Part shown: piece after piece, positions 1 through 12,610 of the stretch
Numbering within the stretch: position 1 is the stretch's first letter
Layout: each line of letters opens with the position of its first letter
Assembly: GCA_002914805.1 (NCBI GenBank)
Contig: JXTB01000126.1
Coordinates: 815,372 to 879,371, forward strand
DNA length: 64,000 bases
Reading direction: 5' to 3'
Source of the DNA: Parasponia andersonii
Taxonomy: Eukaryota; Streptophyta; Magnoliopsida; Rosales; Cannabaceae
Program-made: the position numbers and the translations under genes
The notes under the pieces: model-generated
Seen by the model: only the letters and a program-made list of their open reading frames with translations
What the model was told of the DNA's origin: nothing
The model's database searches: none

Positions 1-130
1 CCGAATATTTTATTTAAATGGACTGTTTTTATAAAAACTAGAACTTTTGACACTTTTCAAATAAATTAAGGAATTTCCCACCTTTGTGAAATTCCCCTTC
101 TGCCACTAGCCCGGGTTTTGGGTCGTGACA
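1..130 (-). repeat. End of a TGTCACGACCC-family repeat (cut by window edge)
   Basis: The stretch ends in GGGTCGTGACA at 120-130. Its sequence, with Phe/Leu-like AT runs and then a GAATTTCCCAC...GTGAAATTCC block, recurs at 540-685 and, inverted, at 62106-62240. Strand is given so that TGTCACGACCC is the start of the unit. The terminus and the several dispersed copies suggest an LTR or LTR-like end, but no coding part is visible and the rest lies outside the window. Confidence 0.6.
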
Positions 131-685
131 TGTATGTTTTGGACTAAACTAACTATGCAGGAATTCCCCATCGCTAAAATATTTTCGATCGAGGTAATTA
201 TTTTTCCTACTGGGTATTTTATGCTCACCTCCCCTACCTTCTTCCTCAAGTGGTATCTAGTGCGATCTCGGTGATCAAGAGGAGTAAGAGGTCATCTTAA
301 TTGCAGTTCGTCTCTTGATAATACTAGAAGTTTGTCGTCTTGGTATTTGGATTGTTTGGATTTTGTATTAGCATTAAACCAAGATTACTACTTTCTATTT
401 TGTCTGTGAACTTATGTATGCTATTCTAGTATTTGACTTTTGTTGTGGATGATGGTGATGTTTGGACTTTTATATGACTTTGTGATTTTTAATTATTATT
501 CAGTCTATGTTTAATGGTGTATACGAACTGTGGGAGTGGTTCACGGGATGGAATTCCAATTATTTTATTTAAATGAACCGTTTTTATAAAAATTAGAATT
601 TTTGACACTTTTCAAATAAATCAAAGAATTTCTCACTTTTGTAAAATTCTTCCTCTGTCACTGACCTAGATTTTGGGTCGTGACA
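131..685 (-). repeat. Second, truncated TGTCACGACCC-family copy
   Basis: Directly abuts the previous copy head to tail and ends in GGGTCGTGACA at 675-685. Landmarks such as TCACGGGATGGAATTCCA (about 540-560), a run of CTCCTC/CTTCCTCAAGTGG (about 228-250) and ATCAAGAGGAGTAAGAGGTCATC occur in the same order, inverted, in the copy at 62106-62640. Relative to that copy this one stops where the longer repeat goes on, so it is truncated. No ORF of note. Confidence 0.6.
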
Positions 686-1915
686 ATTATGACTTCGGCT
701 TTAAAAACTAGTGTAAATACCGATGAAACTAAGTCTACGAGTGCACGAATTAACTAAATATATTTTTATAGATGGGTAATGATGCAGTCTTTGACGAATT
801 GGTCCAATCCATGATTTCATCAACATATTTTATATTTGTCCAATGTCATCTTACTTAAACGTTACACGTATGAATAAAATCAATCCGTTAAGAAGACTAT
901 ATTCACGACCTTTATAGATATGCTACATACATAGTACATACATTATCAGTTAAAAAACATTAGAAAAATAAGTCGAGCATGTACTTCCTTTTGGTTTTTA
1001 CATGCAAGCGGTATGACGTCAAGATTAAAAACAATTTATACTGACAGATTAATGATATATTTGTCCAGATTTAATCATTAATCTAGGAACCCCGGCCACT
1101 ATAAGAAAACATAGATCTAGCAAAGCAGCACAAAGAGTGATTTATTATTTTTACCGTGCAATAAATAACGCTACATGTTTATTTTCCAAGTCTAGCACTT
1201 AATTTCCGTAAAAATAAAAAGTCAAAAAAATCCAGCATGTAAATTTTTCCGTTTTTGAGAAGACGTATGGATTCGATTCGATTGTACGACTTCGGCAATA
1301 AAGACTAGTGTAATCACTAATGAAGCTAAATCTAAATCTATGAATGTGTTCTATTAAAAAAAATCTATGAATTCGAGCATGTCAAGTAGGTAAGCAAATA
1401 TATTAAATCTAACACATAAATTGGGAAAAAATGAAATAATCACTAATCATATAGCTATTTTTTCTGATTTAATCATATAGATCTAGAAAATAAACGTGAA
1501 GAAATATTATATGAATGCAGAAATTCGATCATGTATAAAGAATTATTCTATAAGAAATTAAATTGCAGACAGAATTATTCTACGAGCACATGTACGTCAA
1601 GTATAGTAACTAAGTATATTATATATAACACATTAATTGCGAAAAATAAATTTAAATGATCAGTACTGATAGATTTGTGATATTTATGTTGTGGCATAAT
1701 ATTAAATCTAGGAACTCCAACCCTTAAAATTAAAAATGTGGATATTGGAAAAAACAGCATCAAGAAAGATTTATAGTTCAAAGTGTAGCAAATAAACGTG
1801 ACGAACATTATAAATGCAGATAAGATACGATGATATGTAATTATTCTATAAGAAATTAAAAGCAATACATATAATAATAGATATATTTGAAATTAATGGT
1901 TTATATATACATTAC
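686..1915. other. AT-rich intergenic DNA, nothing recognised
   Basis: Very AT-rich sequence with a few internally similar phrases ('acttcggc..taaagactagtgtaa' near 691 and 1290). These hint at decayed duplicated repeat sequence. I searched the minus strand here for a second exon continuing the gene fragment at 1916-2145 and saw no convincing candidate. Confidence 0.5.
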
Positions 1916-2145
1916 CGGGTGAAAAAGGCCCTAATCTGACGCTGATTGAGAGGGTAGCCATTGGAGAAAGTGAGGAACAAGCACCTATCCTGCTCCGGAG
2001 CCTTATTGGTGTAAGGATCCCATTCCTTAGCATAAGGGTTCAACAACCTGATTGGCCAATAAGCATCGTAACCCACCAAAGTCCCGGCCCAGCTCTGGCA
2101 GTCATAAACTACCATATTATAATTTCCCTCCACATACTGCGCCAT
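1916..2145 (-). pseudogene. First exon of a small plant gene, apparently without the rest
   Basis: An open frame on the minus strand starts at ATGGCG (2145) and codes for about 76 residues beginning MAQYVEGNYN. It ends at a good splice donor (CCCG|GTAATG, GT at 1915-1914), after which the frame stops at once. The base composition is clearly less AT-rich than the surroundings and the peptide looks like real protein: a Trp/Tyr-rich part, then WDPYTNKAPEQDRCLFLTFS and a Pro-Leu-x5-Ile-Arg-x-Phe-Phe end. That last part resembles the N-terminus of plant RRM-like proteins of unknown role (an LFLTFS...GYPL..QIR.FF pattern). This is recalled similarity only. An in-frame upstream GTG at 2154 is less likely than the ATG. 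No downstream exon was found to position 1, so this is either a truncated gene or one with an exon I missed. Confidence 0.5.
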
Positions 2146-2167
2146 ATCAGTCACCTGAGTTGTTGCA

Positions 2168-2216
2168 ATGGTGGTGGTGGTAGTGGTGGTGGTGGTGGTG
2201 GTGGTGGTGGTGGTGG
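2168..2216. repeat. GGT/ACC trinucleotide repeat in the leader of the gene fragment
   Basis: About sixteen GGT units with one AGT interruption. On the minus strand it lies 20-70 bp upstream of the MAQ start codon, so it would be in the 5' leader. One reading frame encodes a His run, which is a by-product of the repeat, not a protein feature. Confidence 0.85.
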
Positions 2217-3480
2217 AAAAAGTAATGGACTCCGTAGATATTTAAGAATAAGAGACGATGACTTGAATCTGAGAAGTGAGAAGTTTGGTGGACAAAGAGT
2301 AGTACAAAGTGGGAGTATATATTTGAATAGGTAATAGTGCTAGAAAAGGGTTTATTTTCCAAAAGGAAATGTGACGGTTGGCGAATGTTTTTCTATGGAG
2401 GGTAAGGCCAGTGTGGACACTATTTGTTGCATTCAGTTGTGTCTAAATTTGAATATGCAAGCCTATAATTAGCTAGGGTTACTCTAAATGGTGTTGCAGC
2501 GATTTAGAACAAATATATCTCTTCACAAGTGATCATTCAAATATCCATGGATTGTTGTCCAAGTCTTTTATGTGTATATATATATATACATATTGAATAG
2601 TACCCCAAAAGAGTACTTAAAAAAATTTTAAAAATAAAAATAAAAAAGATGATAAATCTATAATTATGTGTGTGTGTATATATAGTGCAGGTGCAATGAA
2701 TGTATTATGCTTATGTGTGCTATCTTATCTTGGTATATTACAATGTTGCTAGTAACGGATGAATTTTTTTTTTTCCCCTTTTAAGTTTGTTTTGACTTTT
2801 TAGTTATATTCTTTTCTGGATTTTTATTATTTATCCTATAAGATCTGGCCTGGCTCATTTTGAATATTGTCCATATTAGACATTAAATATTTAATCGTAT
2901 CCCATATATGAATTTGGTGGCCGAGTCTCCTCAGATATTTGCAGGGATATATGTTACTAATTAATCACTAAATTTAATCTGAATTTCAAGGAGTATAAAA
3001 AAAAAAAAGACGAAATATAAATATCAAGAAAAAAAAAAAAGACACTTAATTTGTCTATCTTGCTTTCTTTCTTTTTCTTGGTATCCACGTACGTGGCCTT
3101 TTCTCTAAATATTTCTTGGTATTGGATTTCAGAACTTCAATATTTGAAAATAAAATGAACTAATTAATAAAGTAATAATATTCTTAATATTATATATGTA
3201 TATACATGAAGTTGGAAGCAACATGGTGAAGATTGAATTGTGGGTTGGTTAAATCCACTTTGAGGGCTGTTAAAACACTAGTAACCATCGTAGGTCGACG
3301 AAAGTAAGGCTGTTAGAATTAGAAACTGCAGTAGTTTAGAATATCTAATCTACCAGTGAGAAGGTTGAGCTTAAAAATAAAAAATAAAATTAAAAAAAAA
3401 AAAAAGAAAAATGGGATGATTATGTATAGTGAGAAGCTCAAGGAAATCACTTAAAGGCAGCTCTTCTGGATAAAAAAATT
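2217..3480. other. AT-rich intergenic DNA
   Basis: Apart from the promoter and leader of the fragment at 1916-2145, this holds poly-A and AT runs (for example 2576-2590 and 2995-3045). No coding or repeat structure could be assigned. Confidence 0.5.
2316..2321 (-). promoter_or_regulatory. TATA box candidate for the gene fragment
   Basis: On the minus strand TATATA sits in a locally GC-richer context (CAAATATATACTCCC), about 170 bp upstream of the ATG at 2145. It is followed by a pyrimidine-rich CTTCTCACTTCTCAG leader, the usual layout of a plant core promoter. Confidence 0.4.
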
Positions 3481-4060
3481 TAAATAAATAGCTCATATCA
3501 CACCTCTGGAAGCGATCTCGTATATTGGTAGGCCGGGAAGCGAAGCAATTACTCAACGTTGTGAGCCAGGTTTGCCGTTAGTTGTCTAAGCAGGGGGAGG
3601 GAAGTCCGGAAAATATATAGCTCATTCAAACTTCGAGTGTAGCCTATTTTGTACAGCATGCCCCTAAACGCATTTTATAGAGAATGGCTTCGTAAATTCT
3701 GTGAGTTTGGTGAAGTCTTCTAGCGGATTGTAAGCTAGTGATATATTCATGAAGATATTGTCTCATTAATGAGATCAAGCAAGGGTAGCTCTTGTGGTTT
3801 TTTTTTTTCCCCTCGTTCGGAGAATGAGGTTCCTCATATACTTGTCAAGTATTTTTCTAGTTTAATTTTCATCCTGATTCGAATCGAGGAGATTCCTAGT
3901 TGTGTTGCTCTAGATGCAAGTCAATAAAGAACTTCTGTGTTTATTTTGATTTACGAAAATCTACTTGGTGTACGGCCATAAGTTGTAGCTCCCAATTATG
4001 ATCCCCACGTTGGAAACCCAAGAAACTGATCCTATAAAAGGGTTATTGCATGCCCTCGTA
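3481..4060. other. Higher-complexity island, unidentified
   Basis: This block is visibly less AT-rich than its flanks (for example AAGCAGGGGGAGGGAAGTCC near 3585, and GAATCGAGGAGATTCC near 3880). No frame stays open and no motif was recognised. It could be a decayed LTR or UTR-like piece of a transposable element. I cannot assign it. Confidence 0.3.
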
Positions 4061-4985
4061 AATGACAATTCATTGGATTATTAACTGACCTTTAATATAA
4101 TTTTTTTTAGGGGAATGTCTATCACTAGTATTGTTTGGGACAAAAATGACATTTCTAGTGCTCTTAATTATTCAATATATGACTTTTCGAAAACCACCTA
4201 TATTGCTTCAGATTGTAATTTTTTTTAAAAAAAAAAAAAAAAGCTTTATGACAACAAATAAAGAGATGAGCGAGGAAAAAGAATGTAAGAGAGGAAAAAA
4301 CACTCAATTTCGACGAAAAATTGTCCATAATCCACAATTTTTGTTCACTTAAGATTCTGTAAGTTCCATTTTCATTCTCTACTTTTTACATTCGAAATTC
4401 TATTTTTACGCTCATTAAATTAGTGACCATATATTCAAAATTATCACTAAATTTGATAGTAACCATTATTTGGATATCAATATTAAAGATTTGAAAGGGA
4501 AAAAAAAAAAAAAAAAAGAGCTAACTAACAAAGAGACTCCAAGGATAATTTTGAAAGCCACTTTATTTTTCTTTCCAAAATATAATAGAAAAGTCAAAAT
4601 TTGGCACTCAAACTTAAAAAAAATACTAGAAAAGTTATTTTATCCCAAAATTATACTACTGAGGGATGATTCCTTATTCTTATTTGTGTTGAGGAAATCA
4701 TTTCCTACTAACTGTTACTTACTGCTTATTTTCAAAAATGGAATTTATTTTGTCTAAATTTCTCTAATTTAATAATATCTAGTATTACCTCGTACTTTAT
4801 TGATATCTAATTAAATAACTTTTATAGCTAGAAACGGTTGATTTTCCATTTATTATTTAGTTACTCTCTAATAATTAATTTTCTATTACGTTACTTATTT
4901 TTTATCTACTAATATTAACTTAGTAGTATCTTTGCAAATCTAATATTCAAATCAACATTAATACTTTCACTAAGATCTTGATTAA
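4061..4985. other. AT-rich intergenic DNA
   Basis: Contains long A-runs (4218-4236 and 4500-4517) and short chance frames only. Nothing supported. Confidence 0.5.
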
Positions 4986-4999
4986 TCTATTATTGGGAC

Positions 5000-5238
5000 A
5001 GGTAATAAAGATTCATTTTTAATTAATAACTCTTGTATAATTATCATATAGTGTAGTTGGTTGACTTATTATAGTTGTTAATATGGTTGGAATCTATTTT
5101 GTAGTTACTTAATTTGTTGATGACTTAATTAGTTGGCCTATATATAAGTCTTATTATGTAATTTGCTTATAATCAATAAGAGAATTCTTTCAACTCAATC
5201 TTTCTCTATTTTCTTTACCATGCCAAAGAATTTTAATA
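5000..5238 (+). mobile_element. Remnant of a Ty1/copia LTR, 3' part
   Basis: The right boundary is set by the primer-binding site that follows at 5240. Inside is a retroelement-type promoter (GCCTATATATAAGTC at 5134-5149) and an AATCAATAAGAGAATT polyadenylation-like region (about 5171-5187). The left boundary is not defined and no second LTR was found, so the element is one-ended. The start coordinate is approximate. Confidence 0.55.
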
Positions 5239-5239
5239 C

Positions 5240-5250
5240 GGTATCAGAGC
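5240..5250 (+). other. Copia primer-binding site (initiator Met tRNA type)
   Basis: GGTATCAGAGC matches the usual plant copia primer-binding site TGGTATCAGAGC, complementary to the 3' end of initiator methionine tRNA. It sits directly after the LTR remnant and before gag-like sequence. Confidence 0.75.
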
Positions 5251-5254
5251 ATTT

Positions 5255-5970
5255 TATCTATTAATGGCGAATATTGCAAATTCTAAAAGAAATAGAGCTC
5301 GAGTTCTTTACCACATCTTGTTCTAGTTTCTTTTACCTATTCAATTTTGATTGAACTCAATGATGACAATTTCTTACTTAGGAAGTAACATGTTGTGGTG
5401 GCGATATGAAGGAATAAGCTTTAGAAATTTCCCGAAGATCAGCGTTCTTTGGCTATGATTTTATAGGCGATAAATGATGTAAATAATTTGGCGTATCTTG
5501 TTTGGGAGCAACATTATCGTATACTATTTTCTTAGTTTTTTTCTTCGATGAAAGAGAGTATCTTGGCTCTATGTGGTGGACTGTGATACGTCGAATCAGA
5601 TATGGTAAATACTTGATCAGTATAAGATTACTCAATTCAGAACATAACTTTATAATACTAAAAAAGGTTCTTTATCTCTTAATGAATATTTTTTGAAGAC
5701 TAAAATTGTTCTTAATCTACTACATATCTGGGATATATGTTATTTACTCAAGATCATATTGATGTTGTATAGTATGGATTTCTTGAAGATTATGATACCT
5801 TTGTAATGTCAGTTTCTTCGAGATCAAACTATTATTCAGTCTCTGAGATTAAATCTTTATTCTTGTCTCACAAATCAAGAATTGAAAAGTACACCATAAT
5901 ATTGGACTCTAGTTTTAGTGCTAAATCTATACTTAACAATCAACAACAAGGTCATAGAGGTGGTTTCTAA
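5255..5970 (+). pseudogene. Ty1/copia gag remnant
   Basis: Read across stops and at least one frameshift, the plus strand gives a copia Gag: ELNDDNFLLRK (about 5350), then KFPEDQRSLAMIL and LAYLVWEQHYRILFS (5430-5530), then LNEYFLKTKIVLNLL (5680-5720), then after a frame change DHIDVV*YGFLEDYDTFVMS (5750-5810) and SEIKSLFLSHKSRIEK (5840-5890). These follow the UBN2/retrotran_gag order of plant copia elements (LNGxNY; W..L; LPxxYxxFV). Several stops (for example after LLRK and in AMIL*A) show that it is long dead. No protease, integrase or RT follows, so the element is truncated after gag. Confidence 0.7.
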
Positions 5971-6220
5971 TAGTAAAGAGGCTGTCATGGTGGTAATTAT
6001 TGAGCAATATACCAAAAAGTTTGAATTATTATATTGGATATAGATACTATTGTAAAGTTGTATTTATTTTACCAAGTATTCATAAAGTTATACTTATTCA
6101 TCATGTATTATTTTTTGATAATGTATGATTATTGTTTAGTAAGTATGAAAGGAACTTTGATTTGTCTTGAAATAGAGATTTTGTTTATGTAAAGTTGTTT
6201 ACTAATAAGAGATATAAATT
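5971..6220. other. AT-rich spacer
   Basis: Nothing recognised between the copia gag remnant and the repeat-like sequence that begins near 6221. Confidence 0.4.
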
Positions 6221-9200
6221 GCAACGACCTGACTTTTCGGACCATTAACTAGTTACATTCTTAAGTTACTTATTTAAAAAGAAAAATTTAGACACTGAAA
6301 ATTTATTACAAATTTTTTTATATACTTTTATTTCTTTTTAAGAGATTTATATTCATAACTAACTATTTTCTTAATTTGATAATTTTGAAAATAAGTAAAA
6401 TGCTTCTTGATGGTTAAGCAACATTTATTTAAATTTGTTTATAAACTTTTCCTTAGGGTAATTTAAATAATACATAACTATAAAGGACTTCCAGGTAAGG
6501 AAGGTAGTCACATATGAATCAATTAAGTTTCAAGCTCTCCTTAGATAGTTTAGATCTTTCGACAAAACCCTTTGAGTTTTACATTTATTTAAATCAAAAC
6601 ATTTTCTCTTTTAGATCTTTTGAAAAATATTTGTTTAAACTTTATTCAATTGAAATATATTTTCAAGTTCAATTTATAAAACCATATATTGTAAAATAAA
6701 ATGCCAAGTTATAAGTATGTTTTTAAACATCATCAAGCTAACATAATTGAAATCATTTGTTTTATAATAAGAACATATGCAAAAGTAATTTTAATGGCAG
6801 TATTCCATTGCTCGTGCCTCGTATCCATTCTCGCCTCGATTCTAGCTAACTTATCGATCAAATCAGAGGTTTATTTCCTTTAGTACCTATAGCATAGATT
6901 CTCATAAAATGTGATCTTTCGCTCAGCAAATATAATCTAATCCTCACAAAATATTTTATTTATAAATAAATAATCATTAATGAAAGTCCGGTTATGTTGT
7001 TTTATAAATCATTACTTTATGTTTTATTCTAAGATATTATATCATTATTTTTTCTTTATTACAAAGTTTTTTATCTTTCTTATGGACTCTGGTGTACATA
7101 CCGAGTATGCACTACTGAATGAAGAATCAAGGAAGTGACCCAATTGAAAATACCTACGGTCATAATCTTAACATACTTTTCCTCAAGAATCCTCGCTTAG
7201 GAGAGGTCGGTCTTATTTTTCCTTAGATATCCTCACCTAGTGGAGGTTGGTACGACACCTTTAAATTCTTTATCTTATCTAGTCTTCTCTAAACATAAGT
7301 AGGTATGCTTCAACAATAAACCCAAACTTATATTCCACTATCATAGCATTTCCTTTGTTAAAGTATGCTAAAGTATTTTTACATAATAACATTGTAAAGT
7401 AAGCATACATCATTTTTATATCATAGTAAATATATCTTTATAAGCATACATTATACATAAGCCATACAATAATAAAATAAAGGCAAGTTAACATATGAAA
7501 TCATTTCAAGTATATCATACTATAAACATGAAATATTTTCAAACCATCCATGCTATAGGTGAGATTATACTTGCCTCGTAATATGATTGTTTTAGTTCCA
7601 CTCGTTAATTATGTACGTCTAGGTCAAAGTTTTGCCATGATATATGCATAATCTATTTGTTAGAGTAATTTAAAATGGATTTATACTTTTTTTTTAAAAA
7701 AAAATTCTAATTACTTACTGGGCTTAAGACAACTAAGACATAGTCTTGATCAAACATAAAACTTCATATTTGAGAAACAATGTCATGTTATATTCATTGA
7801 CTAATTTATACTTTCAACTTAGATGGATAAGATTTAATTTTTCTTAACTTTTATCATGATGATCTTTTTAATCTATCAATAATTTGGTTGTTGATTTGAT
7901 TAATATCATCTTCAGTCAGTTAAATTTCATTAGTTATATTTCTTTTTATCAATTACTTTGAATTATTCTTGATTAATTACTTTATTCGTAATTAAATGTC
8001 ATAATATGATAAGTGCGTCAAACACACTAATGGCAATATAGATTTAAAATCTAAAATCATACTTGGGCTAAATATTATTAGACATTGATCACGCTTTTTA
8101 GACCCATAACTAAACTTATGCTAAATATAATTAGAGGTATATATTATTTATTTCCTATAATAGATTTCATGTCTTAAACTTAAGTAAATATTTTCTTCTC
8201 TCAATTAGAGATCTAAAATAAAGTTTTCTATTTATTCTTGTACCAAATTTTTAATCCAAAATTTAAAGTTTTATAATTTATATTTTTACTCATAATCTTA
8301 AGATTTCTAACATTTATATCATCCAATGGTAAATATTTAGTTATAACTTATCTTTTTGTTAAAAATTGTTCCTTTATTTATTTTTATACTTTAATATAGT
8401 CTTAAAACGGCTTAAAATAACTTTCTCACATATTCGACCCATATTTTGTCAAAATTACCCTTTTGATCTAAATAATCAAAGTTTTGGCATTTTAGTCCCT
8501 TCAACTTGTGAGCAAACATCTTTAATTTTTAAAAAGCATTTTTAAGGGGTAAAAATCTGTTCTTAAATTTCTAATTCTAAATCATTAAGTTTGGTTCATT
8601 TTCATGCATATTTTATTTTAGAGTTTTAAACTTAAAAATCTTCCACTTTTGTGCTTAGCCATTTTGATTTTACTATTATTATTATTATTATTTAGCCTTT
8701 ATTATCATGAAGTATTCATATTTAGAAGCTTAAGAAATCAACAAAATAAGCCTAAATATAATATAAATTATATAACATCTAAAGTAGATCAAATATGCTA
8801 TTATCCATTTATTCTTTTATAGAATCTATTTAAACACATAACAAGTAAAGTGACGGAATGTTTACCTTCCAAGCTTGAATCTTCTTTTTTGGAGTATTTT
8901 AAAACTTTTTCAAGTATCAATATTTTACTAGAAGTCAAAATACTAAAAATTAAACTTCTTATAATTTTAGAGCTAAAAATCTTAATAAACTTAAATGTGC
9001 TTGTGCAACCTATCTTCCAAGATTTTTCCTTATTCTTCCTTACGTCTCCACCACAAAACTAGGTGCTCTCTTCTCTTGATTATAATTCTTATTTTCTAGA
9101 GGCTTTATAGAAAATGCAAGGAAGATTGGTAAAACATTATAGCTCTTGTGGGTTTGGAAGAAAATGAGATAGAAAGATTTTTTTTTTTTTTGAAAAAGGA

Positions 9201-9260
9201 TAATTGGAAAAATGAAGATAGTTTTGGTTAAGTAATTGGAAGGTTAAGTATAAATTTTCA
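6221..9260 (+). repeat. Decayed repeat, possibly distantly related to the TGTCACGACCC family
   Basis: Begins near GCAACGACCTGACTTTTCGG, which resembles TGTCACGACCC-type termini. It carries, spaced along the unit, landmarks like those of the 62-kb copy: ACCGAGTATGCACTACTGAATG with paired CCTCGC..AGGAGAGGTCGG phrases (about 7095-7250) and a TGCCTCGTA motif (7572). The 3' part (9070-9260) has a TTTGGAAGAAAATGAGATAGA segment comparable with 12560-12590. The whole is very AT-rich and has no coding capacity. Boundaries and family membership are inferred. Confidence 0.3.
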
Positions 9261-10450
9261 ATTGCCAAATGAATGATCTATTTATAGATCATCCATAGGA
9301 GGTATCCAATAATATATACTTTCACATTCCATCTAATAATTCAAGCATCATTATTACTAATTTCGTCAATACATCTCATTTTCTTACTCCATTACATTAT
9401 CTTTTATTTTATTTTTCACTCATCCACTATTTTTTCTCTAATATTCCTTCTTTTTCAATTATTTAACATCCAATATCACTAGCTCCCAAAGAAAATCTCT
9501 ACTATATTATTCTTTTTCATACCTTTTGAATTATTTTGAAGATAAAATCTATAAATTAGTTTGTCTATGTCTTCCACTTTGAAATATGGCCTCTAATTTC
9601 CAAAAAACATCTCATTGTCTCTTTTCTTTTCTTACCTTTTGAATTATTTTAGAGATAAAAGCTATCAATTAGTTTTGTCTATATTTTCCTTTTTGAGAAT
9701 TACCCATTAACTTTATCCCTTTTCTTTTTATTCCACTGATTTAAAATTATTACCTCCCTAAGATAAAATCTCACTAGTTTTTATCTTTTTTTACAACTTA
9801 TTTTCCACCCTTAGATTGATTTATCTACTTAAATTTTTGTATACTTAAATCCTAGCTATTTAAATTATGGCATGGTACTACTTTAGTACAACTATTAACT
9901 TTAGGTTATAAAATATAACAATTTTTAATATGGCATAAACATGTCACATTCTAAATTAGGTTATATTGATGAACATAATATACTCTTTATAAAATTAATT
10001 TATTATTAAGAAAAATTAATTTAGAATTTCTAAGTTAAAACAAAGAATAACTATTGTTTTCTCACATAATAAAATGTAACATTAAAATAATACTACACAT
10101 ATAATTTCAAATATTTGTTAATATAAATTTATTAAAATTCGACATTAAGTCTATTAATAATAATTCTACTAAAGTTGCGAGTCTAAGGATTCCTAGAGGA
10201 TTACATAAATATTTTATGATATTTCTATATTCTTATTCATAACCTATGAGAAAAATATTGGATACTTTTCTTGGATATGGTTACGAGTTTTGCATATTAA
10301 TGGTGAATCTCAAGCCATTGATGTGTGATTTCATGTGAAAGCTCCAGTATATATTAGATACAATGAATTGGATAGCACGAGATATAGATCTTGATATAAG
10401 TACAATCATCAATAACTTATGATCTCATAATTTAAAAGACAATTAGTACA
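9261..10450. other. AT-rich intergenic DNA
   Basis: A loosely repeated phrase occurs twice: ACCTTTTGAATTATTTTGAAGATAAAATCTATAAATTAG at 9520-9558 and a near copy at 9634-9672. This is a local duplication of about 110 bp. No genes or recognisable elements. Confidence 0.4.
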
Positions 10451-10451
10451 T

Positions 10452-12610
10452 GTGTCACGATAAGAAAGCCAACACCATGACTTTTAGTAATTTTAAATGA
10501 AAATATGAATAAGTAGTAATTTTGAAAAGATCCGAGATGAGCGAATACTTGAGTTTTTACACATTTCGATCCTCAAAGCGTTATATATTTCATACTAAAT
10601 GAAACATTCTATTAAACTTAATTATTTGAAGAAAATACTTATTTGAGTTTTAGAAAATTTTAACTAATCTATCGGTCAACTAAATCTATAATTAATCCTT
10701 ATATTTTGTTAAAAGAAGATATGCAAATAGTTTAAGTCTGAAAGATCCAAAGTTAATTTTACAAATTTAACTCACGACCTAAGTACTTTAAAATTTTGAA
10801 AATCTACTTCTAAAGAGCTATAATATCCAATTATACATTAAGTCCTCAAATAACAGTAAAATTACCCTCGTACATACACTTAATAAATATATTAAACTTG
10901 GCTAAATAATTAGACATAGGAAAAGGAATGGGACAAGATATAGACATCAACTAAGAGGTAGGAGTAATCTGCAAGCATGAGCCAAACAACTTGTCCAATC
11001 GATAAGACAACTATCTCTATCAAACGATACCTAAAATGGGAAGAAAGATGGGATAAGCTCGAGAGATCAATACGATACCCAATTATCTTCTTGGAAAATC
11101 ATTTAGTTTTGAAAATTCATGTATGGTTAGTTATTCTAAAAAACAATTTATAAAACATTTGTATATTCCAAATTAATCATGTACTAAAAATATAATTGAA
11201 ATAGTATAACCAAAAATTCATAATTTAGAAGCCATAATCAAAACCATAGTAAAAAAGCCATAGTGCATATATCATAAATAACTTATTTTTTGAGCTCTCA
11301 TCATCTCATCACGAACTAGAGTAAGTCCTACTACATGTACTAAATACTCTCTACCTAATACATATCCAAGAAAACTATAGGGATACCCATATATCTAATC
11401 CTAACTAACCAGAGCGGCACCAAATACCTACACTTGCTGAGTGGGGTTAATCAGAGGACTCCACGTAGGTTTACGGGCTTTCACCAAAGGGAGAGGTGAA
11501 GGTCGCACACTCAATACCGTAATATCTAAAATAGACTCATGTGTGATCCAATGGTATATACAATATGTGGGGAGGTACAAATAGCCATGTAAATAAATAT
11601 TATAGACATGCTCTGATTTTTAATTTAAAATTATTTTATGCTCTTAAAAATTCGACAACAAAATTATTGTATTATAAACAAACCTAAAAATCAAACATGC
11701 ACAAAACTCACATACAAAACCATCCAGAGTAGTCCAGAATGGCTCACAATATCATAATCCATCAAAAAGAATAGTTTAAAATAATCTGATTCAATATAAT
11801 CTATAAAACCCAAAGCTTTACTACATAATCCAAATTCTATCGAAAGTAATGGAAAACAAGATAATTGGATCCCCTACCTTACTATGATAGCTATACGGAG
11901 CTATCGAGTGGTTGTAGTGTCATTGTACAATCATTTGGAGGGTTAATTGAAATGTCATTTTTTCCAATGGAGCCTTGTATGGCAATTCTAGAGTTACAGT
12001 TATATTTCTAGCACTCAAAATAGCTAGAATAGTTATATAGGTCACTTAATTCGGCATCGGGCCGAAACTCAACCCTTGATATGCAAACTAAGGCAATTCT
12101 CGAGCCATTCGATCTCAATTTCCATGCTCAGATGTGATAACAACCAATATATATATTCTTCTTCATATTTTACGAGTATATTCTAAATATGACAATTATT
12201 TGACAATCAAATGATCAGATTAAAATTTGACTATGCAAAACTTAACATCTAACATAGTCAATTTCAGGTGGAGCAAAATCAAGGGACAAGATCCATAACG
12301 AATGAAAGCTCTCATCGAAACGAGTGGAAAGAGCTCGGCCTCAAGCCATGGGGTAGCCAGAATCGGCGACGATGACAACGGGAGGCTCGCAGTACCGTTT
12401 AGTTCTAGCAACATTCTAAGCCTCCTCCAGCATCGTTGCTCTAGTTAGTGGGGTTTTTTTTATGGTGGGCTTCTGGTTTATGGCAGTGGTTCGTCAAGAA
12501 AATGATCAGAGAGTAGTTGATCGAGAGCTGCAATCAAGCAATTTTGCTTTGAGGTTTGTTGAGCTGGAGAGAGATAGAATGAGAGAGGGAGGAAGAACAA
12601 ATTTTTTTAT
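10452..12610 (+). repeat. Diverged TGTCACGACCC-family copy
   Basis: Starts near GTGTCACGATAAG (10455) and repeats the order of landmarks in the 62-kb copy. These are a GTTTACGGGCTTTCACC block (11469, compare GTTTACGGATTGTACACC at 62980), GGATCCCCTACCTTACTATGA (11867, compare GAGTCCCTACTTCGCTCGAA at 63346), CTAGCACTCAAAATAGCTAG (12008, compare CTAGCACCCAAAATAGCTAG at 63516) and CGATCTCAATTTCCATGC (12110, compare CGATCTCGATTTCTATGC at 63605). It then reaches a GC-richer segment (12290-12400, CGGCGACGATGACAACGG) and GAGAGAGGGAGGAAG (12584). It ends about 420 bp upstream of the UGT pseudogene breakpoint. No protein is encoded. Confidence 0.6.

Noticed and set aside
1575..1865. 96-codon hydrophobic frame on the minus strand
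   Set aside because: AT-rich Ile/Phe/Tyr composition, no promoter, no homology, no splice link to the exon at 1916-2145.
2147..2362. His-run protein on the minus strand
   Set aside because: The His run comes from the GGT/ACC microsatellite read in another frame. The frame stops beside the likely true start of the exon at 1916-2145.
4131..9062. Several 60-95-codon frames in the AT-rich region
   Set aside because: Low-complexity Lys/Phe/Leu/Ile sequence expected by chance at this base composition.
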